NCBI RefSeq assembly: GCF_033100795.1
Contig: NZ_JAWLVI010000001.1
Span: forward strand, 744,001 to 808,000
Length of the DNA: 64,000 nt
Source of the DNA: Pseudothioclava sp033100795
Lineage (GTDB): Bacteria > Pseudomonadota > Alphaproteobacteria > Rhodobacterales > Rhodobacteraceae
Reading direction: 5' to 3'
In this document: piece by piece, positions 1-7,497 of the stretch
Layout of the letters: each line of letters begins with the position of its first letter
Numbering within the stretch: the first letter of the stretch is position 1
Notes under the pieces: generated by a model
Database searches by the model: none
Told to the model about the DNA's origin: nothing
What the model saw: the letters and a program-made list of their open reading frames with translations, nothing else
Program-made: the position numbers and the translations under genes

Positions 1-360
1 CATCTCACCGATCGTTCCGCAAAACAGTTCTGCGCGTTGCGCCGGATCAGCCCAGTTCACCAGCCAGACACGGACCTCGGCCCCGTCATAGCGTCCCGCC
101 AGAATATCGGCCTCGGAGATCGCATCGGACCGAAGCGCGCCATAACCTTCGGTATTATCCACCGAAAGCCCCGTCGATTGCGACAGCGCCTTCGCGGTCA
201 TCCCGGTTTCCGGCGCAAACCGGATACCGTCAAACGTGATCCCCGCATCATGGTCGGTAAAGCCCAGCACAACCCCGTCGCGCCGCCTGACAGACCATGC
301 CCGCGCCAGCGTCGTCGATCCGCTTGCCAGATGCGCCTTAAGCTCTTCGGAATAACCCAT
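1..360 (-). CDS. GTA g13-like protein (DUF2163), N-terminal part, cut by window edge
   Basis: The reading frame starts at the ATG read from 360 down and stays open to base 1, giving about 120 residues beginning MGYSEELKAHLASGSTTLAR. This opening, followed by a stretch with FTDHDAGITFDG and a later SEADILAGRYDGAEV, is typical of the DUF2163/TIGR02218 family, which is g13 of the Rhodobacter capsulatus gene transfer agent (a tail hub component). Its ATG overlaps the stop of the upstream g12-like gene by one base (TGATG), implying translational coupling. The C-terminal half lies outside the window, so completeness cannot be judged. Confidence 0.85.
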   Translation of the reverse strand, partial: MGYSEELKAHLASGSTTLARAWSVRRRDGVVLGFTDHDAGITFDGIRFAPETGMTAKALSQSTGLSVDNTEGYGALRSDAISEADILAGRYDGAEVRVWLVNWADPAQRAELFCGTIGEM

Positions 361-992
361 CAGACCCGCACCTCCACAACCGGAACCTGCGGCAGATCAC
401 CTGCCTGAAACGAGGCCACCGACACCTGGATGCTGTCCGCATCGAACCGCACCGGCACGTCGAATTCAAAGCCTGCCGTAATCCGCGCCCCTTCAGCGGG
501 TGCATCACGGAAGGTCACGATGCCGGTCTCCAGATCGACATCCCAGTCGATCGCCTCGGACTGATGGTCCCCCTGCACCCCCACCTTCACCGAGCCTAGC
601 ACCGGCTTGGTGATCGGGCGGGTGTAGGATTGCTGGCCGGAGACATAGGTTTTCGCCAACTGGAACCCTCGGGTCACGCCGTCCCCCGTCCCGATCACCT
701 GATCATCGTAGTCCACCGCAACCGATGGCGCGCAGGACTTGTAATCCGCCCAATCCTTCCAGCGGAACCCGTGCAACTGCCCGTGGCGCGCCTCAAAGAA
801 CGACAGAAGCCGCTCCACATCATCCAAAGACCGCAGCCCCACCCCGGCATCATAGCGCCGCCGCGAATGAGCCCAGGGGCTGTTACGCTCTTCAAAGCCA
901 TTGGTCAGCGTCACGATCTCGGTGCGCCGCTCAGGCCCACCGACCGAGCCGAAACTCAGGTTGGCGGGAAAGCGAATTTCATGAAATGCCAT
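360..992 (-). CDS. GTA g12-like distal tail protein (DUF2460)
   Basis: A 210-residue protein of the DUF2460/TIGR02217 family. It opens with MAFHEIRFPANLSFGSVGGP and contains the family-typical stretches ERNSPWAHSRRRYDAG and LHGFRWKDWADYKSC. In RcGTA the equivalent g12 forms the distal tail part that joins tail tube to hub. The length is that expected for the family. It sits between the tape-measure gene (11-base gap) and g13 (one-base overlap), exactly the RcGTA order. Confidence 0.92.
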   Translation of the reverse strand: MAFHEIRFPANLSFGSVGGPERRTEIVTLTNGFEERNSPWAHSRRRYDAGVGLRSLDDVERLLSFFEARHGQLHGFRWKDWADYKSCAPSVAVDYDDQVIGTGDGVTRGFQLAKTYVSGQQSYTRPITKPVLGSVKVGVQGDHQSEAIDWDVDLETGIVTFRDAPAEGARITAGFEFDVPVRFDADSIQVSVASFQAGDLPQVPVVEVRV

Positions 993-1003
993 CTGGTCTC
1001 TCC

Positions 1004-1666
1004 TCAGCGGTTGCGATCACCGCGCGCCAAAGCACGGCCCATCTGCGCGGCGATCTGCGAGTGCGAGCGCTGGAACCCGCTCACATCGGGCGTTGAAATA
1101 TTCATCACGATGCTCACAGGCCGCCCGCCGCCTTGGGCCTGCACGCCAAGCCGACCATCCGGCCCGCGCGTCAGCGGCATAATCGCCTCGGGGCCGGCTT
1201 CCCCCATCAGCCCCGTTCCCCCGCGCATCGGAAAACTTGTCGGAGAGGCCACAACGCCCCCCTTCGCAAAGGGCATCACCCGCCCCTGAGAGAACGCACC
1301 GCCACTCGCAAACGGCAGCATCCCCCCCAACAGCGCGTTCATCCCGTTGGCCAGCGCCCCGCCCGCCGCCTGCTGCAAGGGCCGCATCGCCACACTATAG
1401 GCGCTATCGGCCATCGAGCGCGCAACCGAGCGCAACGCATCCGACAGCTTCATGCCGTCGAACACCACCCCATCAAAGGCGTTCCGCAGCGCGCCCCCGA
1501 AACTGGTTGAAAGCGAGCGCACCTCGCGGTTGGTATAGGTCATGCTCTCCCGCATCCGCGCGAGTTCAGCGTTGAACTCCGCCGCCATCGCGCCCGCACT
1601 GCCGAAGCTCTGCTCCAGCTCGGCAGCCTTGCGCCCAAGGCTGTCAATCCCGTCGGTATCGACCAT
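1004..1666 (-). CDS. GTA g11-like tape measure protein
   Basis: About 220 residues, short for a tape measure but normal for RcGTA-type particles with their short tails. The N-terminal ~60 residues look helical, the middle (residues ~80-135) is rich in Gly/Ala and hydrophobic residues (QQAAGGALANGMNALLGG), and the stretch GLMGEAGPEAIMPLTRG is a hallmark of lambda-type tape measure C-termini. I prefer the ATG at 1666 over the GTG at 1669: the ATG overlaps the upstream stop in the coupled TGATG pattern seen at other junctions of this cluster. Confidence 0.88.
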   Translation of the reverse strand: MVDTDGIDSLGRKAAELEQSFGSAGAMAAEFNAELARMRESMTYTNREVRSLSTSFGGALRNAFDGVVFDGMKLSDALRSVARSMADSAYSVAMRPLQQAAGGALANGMNALLGGMLPFASGGAFSQGRVMPFAKGGVVASPTSFPMRGGTGLMGEAGPEAIMPLTRGPDGRLGVQAQGGGRPVSIVMNISTPDVSGFQRSHSQIAAQMGRALARGDRNR

Positions 1667-1875
1667 CACTCCTGTCCTTTCCTGATTTCACGATCCGGCC
1701 ATGCGGCGGAGAGCGCCTCAAGGCGTGCGCGCGTCAGTGCGGGCGGCCCGCTTCCCTGCCCGAGCATCAGCGCAAGTTCCGCCGGGCTCAGCGCCCAGAA
1801 CTCGGGCGGTTTCAGGCCAAGCCCAACGATCCCCGCCCGCATCAGCCCCGGCCAGTCCAGCCCGCCCGCACTCAT
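1666..1875 (-). CDS. GTA g10.1-like tail assembly chaperone
   Basis: A 69-residue protein, MSAGGLDWPGLMRAGIVGLG at its start, with the motif FWALSPAELALML characteristic of the small phage tail assembly chaperone family found between g10 and g11 in alphaproteobacterial GTAs (rcc01693-like). It overlaps both neighbours (ATGA with the g10-like gene, TGATG with the tape measure gene), so expression is probably coupled. It is easy to miss because of its size, but position and motif are diagnostic. Confidence 0.85.
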   Translation of the reverse strand: MSAGGLDWPGLMRAGIVGLGLKPPEFWALSPAELALMLGQGSGPPALTRARLEALSAAWPDREIRKGQE

Positions 1876-2198
1876 GCCTCGCCCGCGCCCGGGACGGTGA
1901 AGGCCCGCGCCAGCAGCACCGCCGCCAGTCGCGCCGCCTCGACGGGGCCACCGGCAATCTCGACCGTGCGCAAATCTGCACCACGCCCCTGCCAGCCCCC
2001 GCCCCGAAGCCCCGCCACCAAAAGCGCCAGCACATCACGGCTGGAAAACCGTCCCGTCTCAAAACGCTCGATCACCGCCATCAGCGTCTCTTCCCCAAGA
2101 TCCGCCTCCAGCTCGGCCAAAGCGCCCAGCGTCAGCTTTGCCGCATGAGGCTCCCCGTCGAGCACAACCTCGACCTCACCAGCCATCGGGTTCGCCAT
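1872..2198 (-). CDS. GTA g10-like tail protein (GTA_gp10 family)
   Basis: About 108 residues starting at MANPMAGEVEVVLDGE. The pattern is that of the GTA_gp10/phage TAC_11 family: a short beta-rich start, then LTLGALAELEADLGEETLMA, then a helical C-terminus ending in AAVLLARAFTVPGAG. An in-frame start at 2225 exists but would overlap the tail gene, so the ATG at 2198, one base after the upstream stop, is preferred. Its function is inferred from the family: tail assembly chaperone or adaptor. Confidence 0.85.
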   Translation of the reverse strand: MANPMAGEVEVVLDGEPHAAKLTLGALAELEADLGEETLMAVIERFETGRFSSRDVLALLVAGLRGGGWQGRGADLRTVEIAGGPVEAARLAAVLLARAFTVPGAGEA

Positions 2199-2199
2199 C

Positions 2200-2616
2200 T
2201 CAGATCGCCGCAAACGCCAGCGCACCAGCCGAGGCGAGCGTCACCTCGTAGGTCGCCTCGCCATTATGGCTGCCCGCGTATTCGATCCCCGAAATCATGA
2301 ACGGCCCTTCGATGATGCCGAAATCGGGGATAATCACCTGAAAATCGGGGCGCTCGCCGTCAAAGAAAATCTGCCGCGCGCGCTCATCCGTGGCGGCGTC
2401 CTTGAACACCCCCGCCCCCGAGATTGAGGCTGATTTGACGCCTGCCCCGCTCAGTAGCTCGCGCCACCCCCCCTGGCTTTCCAGCGAGGTCACATCCACC
2501 GTTTCCGCGTTAAAGCTGATCCGCGAGGCCCGCAGCCCCGCGATGGTCTCGAATTGCCCTGCCCCCGTAAGGTCCAGCTTGATAAGCAGGTCTTTCCCGT
2601 TCTGAGCCGCCATCAT
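2200..2616 (-). CDS. GTA g9-like major tail tube protein (TP901-1 family)
   Basis: A 138-residue protein with the typical TP901-1/phiE125 tail tube pattern: LLIKLDLTGAGQFETIAGLR near the N-terminus, VTSLESQGGWRELL at residues ~42-55 and FMISGIEYAGSHNGEATYEV near the C-terminus. It would polymerise into the tail tube. Two adjacent ATGs (2616 and 2613) are available; a GGAG ribosome site lies 4 or 7 bases upstream, so the second may be the real start. The gap before it (2617-2667) carries a GC palindrome, listed separately. Confidence 0.9.
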   Translation of the reverse strand: MMAAQNGKDLLIKLDLTGAGQFETIAGLRASRISFNAETVDVTSLESQGGWRELLSGAGVKSASISGAGVFKDAATDERARQIFFDGERPDFQVIIPDFGIIEGPFMISGIEYAGSHNGEATYEVTLASAGALAFAAI

Positions 2617-2647
2617 CTATCTCCGATAAATATGTAAAACTGCCAGC

Positions 2648-2661
2648 CGCCCGCGCGGGCG
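2648..2661 (-). repeat. 14-bp perfect GC palindrome between g8 and g9
   Basis: CGCCCGCGCGGGCG reads the same on both strands. It lies in the 51-base gap between the DUF3168 gene and the major tail gene, upstream of the GGAG ribosome site of the latter. No T-run follows it, so it is not an obvious terminator. It may be an mRNA stability or processing structure ahead of an abundant structural protein; that role is inference. Confidence 0.4.
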
Positions 2662-2667
2662 ACCGGA

Positions 2668-3075
2668 TTAGCCTTCGACGCGGGCGCGGAAGGTCAGGTC
2701 AATGCGCCGCGCCTCTCCGGTGCGCACGCGGCGCGCCTTTGCCGACACGAACCACAGCCCGACCAACGACCCCCGCGCCAGCATCAGCGGCGCATCGACC
2801 AAAGCGTCCGAGATCGCCGCCGCCACCTCTTTTGCCGCCTGAAACCCCGCCGCATCGGTCACGACCGACACAACGAAGTCATGCCGCGCGCCGTCGCCTG
2901 TCTTGTCCGAGGCATCGACCGCATCTTCCGGCCCCAAGGACACATAAGTCCCCGTCACCGTCCCGGGCGGCACCGCGTCATAAACCGCCGTCCCCACCAA
3001 GGCCTGCAACGCCGGATCGGCCAGAAGCGTCTGATAGACCGCCGCCTGAAGCGCGGCTGCAACCGCATAGCTCAT
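2668..3075 (-). CDS. GTA g8-like tail terminator/completion protein (DUF3168)
   Basis: A 135-residue protein, starting MSYAVAAALQAAVYQTLLAD, with VPPGTVTGTYVSLGPEDAVD and HDFVVSVVTDAAGFQAAKEV, typical of DUF3168. Members of this family resemble gpU-type tail terminators at the head-tail interface. The ATG overlaps the stop of the g7-like gene (ATGA at 3072-3075). Position between head adaptor and tail tube genes agrees with RcGTA. Confidence 0.88.
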   Translation of the reverse strand: MSYAVAAALQAAVYQTLLADPALQALVGTAVYDAVPPGTVTGTYVSLGPEDAVDASDKTGDGARHDFVVSVVTDAAGFQAAKEVAAAISDALVDAPLMLARGSLVGLWFVSAKARRVRTGEARRIDLTFRARVEG

Positions 3076-3407
3076 GCGACCACCTCCTCTCGGGCGAAAC
3101 AGGTCAGATACATCCCCGCCGCGTCATATTCGGTCACCGCCAGAATGCGGTAAATCCGCGCGCCTTCGCGAAACCGCTGCTCGGGTTTGGGCCGCTGGGG
3201 CGAGCCTTCGGGCGCGCCGCGCACCCTGATCTTCAACGGCACCGAGGCCAGCGTCACAAACTCGCCGGCCTTTTCAACGCCGGTTCCGGGCTTCACCTCG
3301 GCCCAGACCTGCCCAAGCTCTGCCCATGTCTTGCGAAATCCGCCCGCACCATCGGCCACCTGCACCGGCGTCTCCAGCATCAGCCTGCGTGTCAGTTTCG
3401 GCACCAT
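3072..3407 (-). CDS. GTA g7-like head closure/adaptor protein
   Basis: A 111-residue beta-rich protein: LTRRLMLETPVQVADGAGGF followed by WAELGQVWAEVKPGTG and, near the C-terminus, RILAVTEYDAAGMYLTCF. This is the pattern of the phage head-tail joining family (PF05521, SPP1 gp16-like). It would seal the portal after DNA packaging and connect to the tail. Its ATG is two bases from the g6 stop and it overlaps g8 by four bases. Confidence 0.87.
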   Translation of the reverse strand: MVPKLTRRLMLETPVQVADGAGGFRKTWAELGQVWAEVKPGTGVEKAGEFVTLASVPLKIRVRGAPEGSPQRPKPEQRFREGARIYRILAVTEYDAAGMYLTCFAREEVVA

Positions 3408-3408
3408 C

Positions 3409-4002
3409 CTAGCGCCCCCCGATCATGCGCACGGTGCGCCAGCGTTCGATCAGTGCCAGCACGCCAAGGGGCATATCCGCCTGTGCCCCCGCCGCCTCGT
3501 GGCGCGTCTCGAAATATTGCGCCGCCAACAGCATCACCGCCTGCGCCAGATCGCGCGGCAGATCGCTCCACGCAGGCCCGAAGCCCGCCGTAAAGGCGAT
3601 CTCCGCCACGCCACCGCGCGGCACCGGCGGCAACAGCCCCGAGACCGCCGCCAGACGCGGGCGTGCCATATCCTCGATCAGCCGGTAGCGCTCGGGCGGG
3701 ATCACCGCCACGCTACCATCGACAGACACCATCCGCAGAGCCGACACCGTCACCACCGGCGCCATCGGCAAGGGCTGCGCCATATCACCCCGCCACCCCT
3801 CCAGCCGCAGCAGAAAATCGCGCGCCAGCAAGGCTTTGCTCGTGCGCCCCTCAATCGCCGCCAGTGCGGCGCGAAGATAAGTCTCCAGCGCCAGATCCTC
3901 GGCGCCGACATCAGAAAACCCCGTCCCCAGCCGCAAATGCTCGCGAAATGCCGCGATAGGAAGCGCCTCGACGGGCACCTCCGTTACCTCTTTCAAGATC
4001 AT
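3409..4002 (-). CDS. GTA g6-like head-tail connector (phiE125 gp8 family)
   Basis: About 197 residues beginning MILKEVTEVPVEALPIAAFR. The features LETYLRAALAAIEGRTSKAL and LPRDLAQAVMLLAAQYFETR are those of the gp6/gp15-like connector family that binds beneath the portal. The open frame extends to 4062, but the ATG at 4002 has a GGAGAG ribosome site seven bases upstream and starts where the family starts. The region 4003-4185 upstream holds no gene; it carries the GC hairpin described separately. Confidence 0.86.
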   Translation of the reverse strand: MILKEVTEVPVEALPIAAFREHLRLGTGFSDVGAEDLALETYLRAALAAIEGRTSKALLARDFLLRLEGWRGDMAQPLPMAPVVTVSALRMVSVDGSVAVIPPERYRLIEDMARPRLAAVSGLLPPVPRGGVAEIAFTAGFGPAWSDLPRDLAQAVMLLAAQYFETRHEAAGAQADMPLGVLALIERWRTVRMIGGR

Positions 4003-4150
4003 GAAAACTCTCCGGAAATTCTGCCGCACCATTGGCACGACGTTTACGCAGTTCGGGCGCAAGCCCTGCCGCCACCGCTCGGACGGAGGGAGCAGCTAGG
4101 CGATAACGGCCAGCCCGCGCCCGCCCTGAACAGGTCACCCCGTCCAGACC

Positions 4151-4171
4151 CGGGGGGCCAAGCGCCCCCCG
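4151..4171 (-). other. GC-rich hairpin just downstream of the capsid gene
   Basis: An 8-bp inverted repeat (CGGGGGGC / GCCCCCCG) with a 5-base loop sits 15 bases after the capsid stop codon, within the 183-base gap before the g6-like start. On the transcribed strand no T-run follows, so it does not look like an intrinsic terminator. Hairpins in this position can protect the upstream message from 3' decay, which would suit the most abundant particle protein; this is inference. Confidence 0.5.
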
Positions 4172-4185
4172 ACCCCGTTCACCAA

Positions 4186-5385
4186 TCAGGCGATGGCGAA
4201 TTTCAAGAGCTTGATCGCAGCGAAATCGCTCACGTCACCACCCACGCGTTTCGAGGCGTAGAAGATCACATGCGGCTTGGCCGAGAAGGGATCACGCAGC
4301 ACGCGCATCTCGGGGCGTTCCGCAATCGTATAGCCCGCGCCAAAATCGCCAAACGCAATCGCGCTGGCGCCCGACCCGATGTCGGGCATATCCTCGGCAA
4401 TCAGCACCGGATAGCCCATCAGGCGCGCGGGTTCGCCCGCTTGCAGACCATCGCTCCACAAGAAGCGGCCGTCGACATCCTTCATCTTGCGCACGGCACC
4501 TGCGGTTTTCGAGTTCATCACGAAGCTCGCATTCGCGCGGTATTCGGCGTCGAGCGCATAGACCAGATCGACAATCGCATCCGCCGGATTGCTGGCCGAG
4601 AAATCGCCATCCGTGCCGGTCGCGACATAGCCCAGATTGCCCCAGCTCCACAGGTCATTCGCCACCGCCGTATGGGTCAGGAAACCCGTCGGCTTGTCCA
4701 CGCCATCGCCATTCACAAAAGCGCCGGCCTCGGCACGGGCGAATTTCTCGGCGATGCGCTTGGCCAGCCAGGTCTCCACATCGAACGCCGCGTCATCCAG
4801 CAAGCGCTGCGATGCCTTGGGCATCGCCGCCAACTCATGTAGCGGGATCGAAATCCGGTCGATCTGCGGCGTTGCGGTTTCGCTCAGCGCGGCTGTCTCG
4901 GTGGCCCAGCCAGAGCCCATCTCGGAATGATCGACCAGCACATCATAAGACGTCGCCTCGACATTCACGACATTCGCGACCGCGCGGATCGAAGCGGTCG
5001 ATTTCAGCACCCCCGAAATCGTCGCCGAGGTCTGCGGGTCCACCAGATAGCCACCCTCGGCAGACACCGCCGTATTCAGCCCCTTGCCCTCAAGGATCAG
5101 GCCACGCAGCGCATCATCATCGCCCGAGCGCAGATAGGCCGCAAAGGCCTTCTGGTGCGGGGCTTCTTCGGTCGCTGCGGTCGAAAGCGCCGGACGGCCG
5201 GCAATCATGGTTTTGGTCTGCATCATCGTCATTCGCTCTTCCTGTTGCTTGAGCTTCAAATTCACTTCTTCCTGAAAGCCTTTGATCTCTTTCAGAAATC
5301 CATTCAGCGCGGCTTTCGCCTCGGTGGCGGGGTCCGGGGTCTCGGGCAAAGCCCCCCCGACCCGAGCCTTCGTCTCGGTTGTCAT
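4186..5385 (-). CDS. GTA g5-like major capsid protein (HK97 fold)
   Basis: About 399 residues, essentially the size of RcGTA capsid. Residues ~20-55 (KAALNGFLKEIKGFQEEVN and following) form a charged coiled-coil delta domain removed by the g4 protease. Then comes the HK97 fold: EGGYLVDPQTSATISGVLKS, LHELAAMPKASQRLLDDAAF, VMNSKTAGAVRKMKDVDGRF, LMGYPVLIAEDMPDI and the C-terminal RDPFSAKPHVIFYASKRVGG. The ATG at 5385 is chosen because GGAGAG lies just upstream; the open frame to 5457 is upstream padding. It builds the GTA head. Confidence 0.95.
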   Translation of the reverse strand: MTTETKARVGGALPETPDPATEAKAALNGFLKEIKGFQEEVNLKLKQQEERMTMMQTKTMIAGRPALSTAATEEAPHQKAFAAYLRSGDDDALRGLILEGKGLNTAVSAEGGYLVDPQTSATISGVLKSTASIRAVANVVNVEATSYDVLVDHSEMGSGWATETAALSETATPQIDRISIPLHELAAMPKASQRLLDDAAFDVETWLAKRIAEKFARAEAGAFVNGDGVDKPTGFLTHTAVANDLWSWGNLGYVATGTDGDFSASNPADAIVDLVYALDAEYRANASFVMNSKTAGAVRKMKDVDGRFLWSDGLQAGEPARLMGYPVLIAEDMPDIGSGASAIAFGDFGAGYTIAERPEMRVLRDPFSAKPHVIFYASKRVGGDVSDFAAIKLLKFAIA

Positions 5386-5422
5386 GGTCTCTCCATTTCC
5401 AGATGGGTCCGGTCGGGGCGCC

Positions 5423-5980
5423 TCAGCGGCCCGCCAGTTCAGCCGCAGCCGCGTCAAACGCCTGCGCCAGTTCGCGCCAAAGACCGGCGTCCGGGGTTTC
5501 CCCCTTGGCCGCGACCCGCGCCTCGCGAAGCATCGGGAAGGTCACAAGCGAGACCTCCCAAAGCTCCAGTTCCGCCAAAAGCCGCTGGCCTTTCGCATCC
5601 TTCGCAGCCGTCACCGTGCGATAGCCGATCGACAGCCCGTCAATCGCGCCTGCCTCGATCAGCGCCGCCGCTTCACGCGCACGCGCCACATCGGGCAACA
5701 GCCGGCCCTTGACATAAAGCCCCACCGCGTCCTCGCGGATCTCATCCCAAATCCCGATCGGTTGGGCCGGGTCATGCTGCCACAGCATCTTGACCGAGCC
5801 ACCGCGCGAGTGCAGCGCCTCAAGGCTCTTGCGATAGGCTCCGGGCTGGACAACATCGCCGCCCTGATCGGGCAGACCGAAGAGGCTCGCATAGCCCTCG
5901 ATCTTGCACCCGCCCGTCACCCGAAGCTGCGCCTCTTGCGCGCAAAACTTCAACTCAAGACCGTAATCATTTGTTTTCAT
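5423..5980 (-). CDS. GTA g4-like prohead protease (HK97 U35 family)
   Basis: A 185-residue serine protease of the HK97 prohead family. The N-terminal part carries EGYASLFGLPDQGGDVVQPG, the catalytic His lies in MLWQHDPAQPIG and the Ser in IDGLSIGYRT, followed by LELWEVSLVTFPM, all in family order. It matures the capsid by cutting the delta domain. It lies directly upstream of the capsid gene with a 37-base gap, as in RcGTA. Confidence 0.93.
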   Translation of the reverse strand: MKTNDYGLELKFCAQEAQLRVTGGCKIEGYASLFGLPDQGGDVVQPGAYRKSLEALHSRGGSVKMLWQHDPAQPIGIWDEIREDAVGLYVKGRLLPDVARAREAAALIEAGAIDGLSIGYRTVTAAKDAKGQRLLAELELWEVSLVTFPMLREARVAAKGETPDAGLWRELAQAFDAAAAELAGR

Positions 5981-5989
5981 GTTTATTTC

Positions 5990-6223
5990 CTATTTTGGCG
6001 CATATTCCAGAACGCCCTGAACCGCCTGTGTCAGGATCACCGCCAGCACGCCGTAGACCGTCATCCACAAGCGCCGCTCAAGCCCCTGCATCATCATCTC
6101 GATCCTCTCCAACCGCTTCTCGACCTGCGAGAATTGCAGCTCCATGATCTTCTCGGTTGCCTCGAAACGCTGCTCATGAACCTCGAACGGCTCTTTCAGA
6201 AACCGCGACCCGCCCGCCGCCAT
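5990..6223 (-). CDS. GTA g3.5-like small membrane-anchored protein
   Basis: A 77-residue protein with an acidic/basic helical stretch (FEVHEQRFEATEKIMELQFS, residues ~13-32, continuing as VEKRLERIEMMMQGLERRL) and one hydrophobic segment near the C-terminus (residues ~54-74, VYGVLAVILTQAVQGVLEYA). A small ORF of this kind, g3.5, lies between portal and protease genes in alphaproteobacterial GTAs. Its role in particle assembly is not established. It starts one base after the portal stop. Confidence 0.75.
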   Translation of the reverse strand: MAAGGSRFLKEPFEVHEQRFEATEKIMELQFSQVEKRLERIEMMMQGLERRLWMTVYGVLAVILTQAVQGVLEYAPK

Positions 6224-6224
6224 T

Positions 6225-7403
6225 TCAGCCCTCCGCCAGTGGCGGCAGCCCCAGCAAAGCGCGCTTTTCGGTCTGTGTCAGAAACTCGGCCTCACCGATG
6301 CGCTTCCATTGCTGATCGCGCTCCGAGGCCAGCGCGGGGATCTGGTCGAGGTCGGGCTTCAGCCCCACATCCTCGCCCAAATGCCCCGAGAGCCACCCCG
6401 CAACCGCCGCCGTGACCCGCGTCGCCAGTGGCAGAACCGTCAGGCGGTAAAACGCGCGATGCGCCTCGGCGTAATTGGCGTAGGTCGCATCACCCGGTAT
6501 TCCCAGCAGCATCGGCGGCACGCCAAAGGCCACCGCGATTTCCCGCGCGGCCGAGGCCTTGGTCTGGTGAAACTCCATATCCGAGGGGCTGAACCCCATC
6601 GGCTTCCAGTCCAGCCCCCCTTCCAGCAGCATCGGACGCCCCGCATTGCGCGCGCCCTGATGGTGGGTCTCCATCTCAAAGACCAGGCGGTCGTATTGGT
6701 CGGGGCTAAGCGTGCCCTGACCGTCCGCGCCCTTATAGATAATCGCCCCCGAGGGCCGCGCCGCGTTATCCAAGAGCGCCTTTGACCAGGCGCTGGCCGA
6801 ATTATGCACATCCAGCGCCGTCGCCGCCGCCTGCATCGGCGACAGCCCGTAATGGTCGTCTTGCGGGTGAAAGCTCTTGATATGACAGACCGGAGCCGCC
6901 CCCGCGCCCATCGCAAAGCGGTGCTTGCGCCCTCCGACCGCGTAATCATAGGCGATCGGCCAGCCATCCGCGCCGGGCACGATGCTCATCCGGTCCGAAC
7001 GCAACACATGCAGCTCGCGCGGCAGGCCCGGCTCTGCCGAAACCGCCTCGACATAGCCATCGCCCGACAGCAAAATCTGTCCATACAGCGCCTCGAACAG
7101 CTCGGCCCGCCCCTGCCCCGGATTGGGCCTGCGGATCAACTCGATCATCGGGTGGATCTCATAGCGCCGCTCGGCATCCTGACAGACCAGCGGCAGCGCC
7201 GCCGCCGCTTCTGCGATCAGCTTGACGCAGCGAAATCCCACCGGATTGCCGCTGAACCCCGCGCGCGTCAGGCTGGCGGTATCGCGCGGCCCCCAGACCG
7301 CGCGCCCGCCCCCCGAGGCCATCGCCACAATCCGCCCCGTGCGCGAGGCTTTCACCTCGGGCACCTGTGCGGGCGCGGATTTCCGAAAGAAGTTCATCAC
7401 CAT
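6225..7403 (-). CDS. GTA g3-like portal protein (HK97 family)
   Basis: About 392 residues. Family landmarks in order: RAGFSGNPVGFRCVKLIAEA, HPMIELIRRPNPGQGRAELF, LLSGDGYVEAV, HIKSFHPQDDHYGLSPMQAA, HQTKASAAREIAVAFGVPPM and LGIPGDATYANYAEAHRAFY. It forms the dodecameric DNA entry ring. The ATG at 7403 has an AGGAG site seven bases upstream and is preferred over the ATG at 7397; the frame to 7487 passes through a terminator-like hairpin and is not expected to be coding. Confidence 0.93.
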   Translation of the reverse strand: MVMNFFRKSAPAQVPEVKASRTGRIVAMASGGGRAVWGPRDTASLTRAGFSGNPVGFRCVKLIAEAAAALPLVCQDAERRYEIHPMIELIRRPNPGQGRAELFEALYGQILLSGDGYVEAVSAEPGLPRELHVLRSDRMSIVPGADGWPIAYDYAVGGRKHRFAMGAGAAPVCHIKSFHPQDDHYGLSPMQAAATALDVHNSASAWSKALLDNAARPSGAIIYKGADGQGTLSPDQYDRLVFEMETHHQGARNAGRPMLLEGGLDWKPMGFSPSDMEFHQTKASAAREIAVAFGVPPMLLGIPGDATYANYAEAHRAFYRLTVLPLATRVTAAVAGWLSGHLGEDVGLKPDLDQIPALASERDQQWKRIGEAEFLTQTEKRALLGLPPLAEG

Positions 7404-7445
7404 TCCTGTCTCCTCGTGCCATGCGCCCCATGCGGGCCTTCGGGC

Positions 7446-7473
7446 AAAGAAAAAGGGCCGGAAAACCGACCCT
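7446..7473 (-). terminator. Terminator-like hairpin between GTA g2 and g3
   Basis: On the transcribed (minus) strand the 94-base gap between the terminase stop and the portal ATG contains AGGGTCGG, a TTTT loop and CCGGCCCT, an 8-bp stem with one G-U pair, followed at once by TTTTCTTT. This has the form of an intrinsic terminator inside an otherwise continuous structural operon. It may act as a partial terminator or attenuator that sets packaging-gene versus particle-gene levels. Confidence 0.6.
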
Positions 7474-7497
7474 CGTTTGCGTTCCATATTCAGCCGT

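Noticed and set aside
3187..4842. 551-residue open frame on the plus strand
   Set aside because: It runs antisense through GTA g5 to g7, whose products are clearly recognisable; its composition is Arg/His/Pro-rich shadow sequence.
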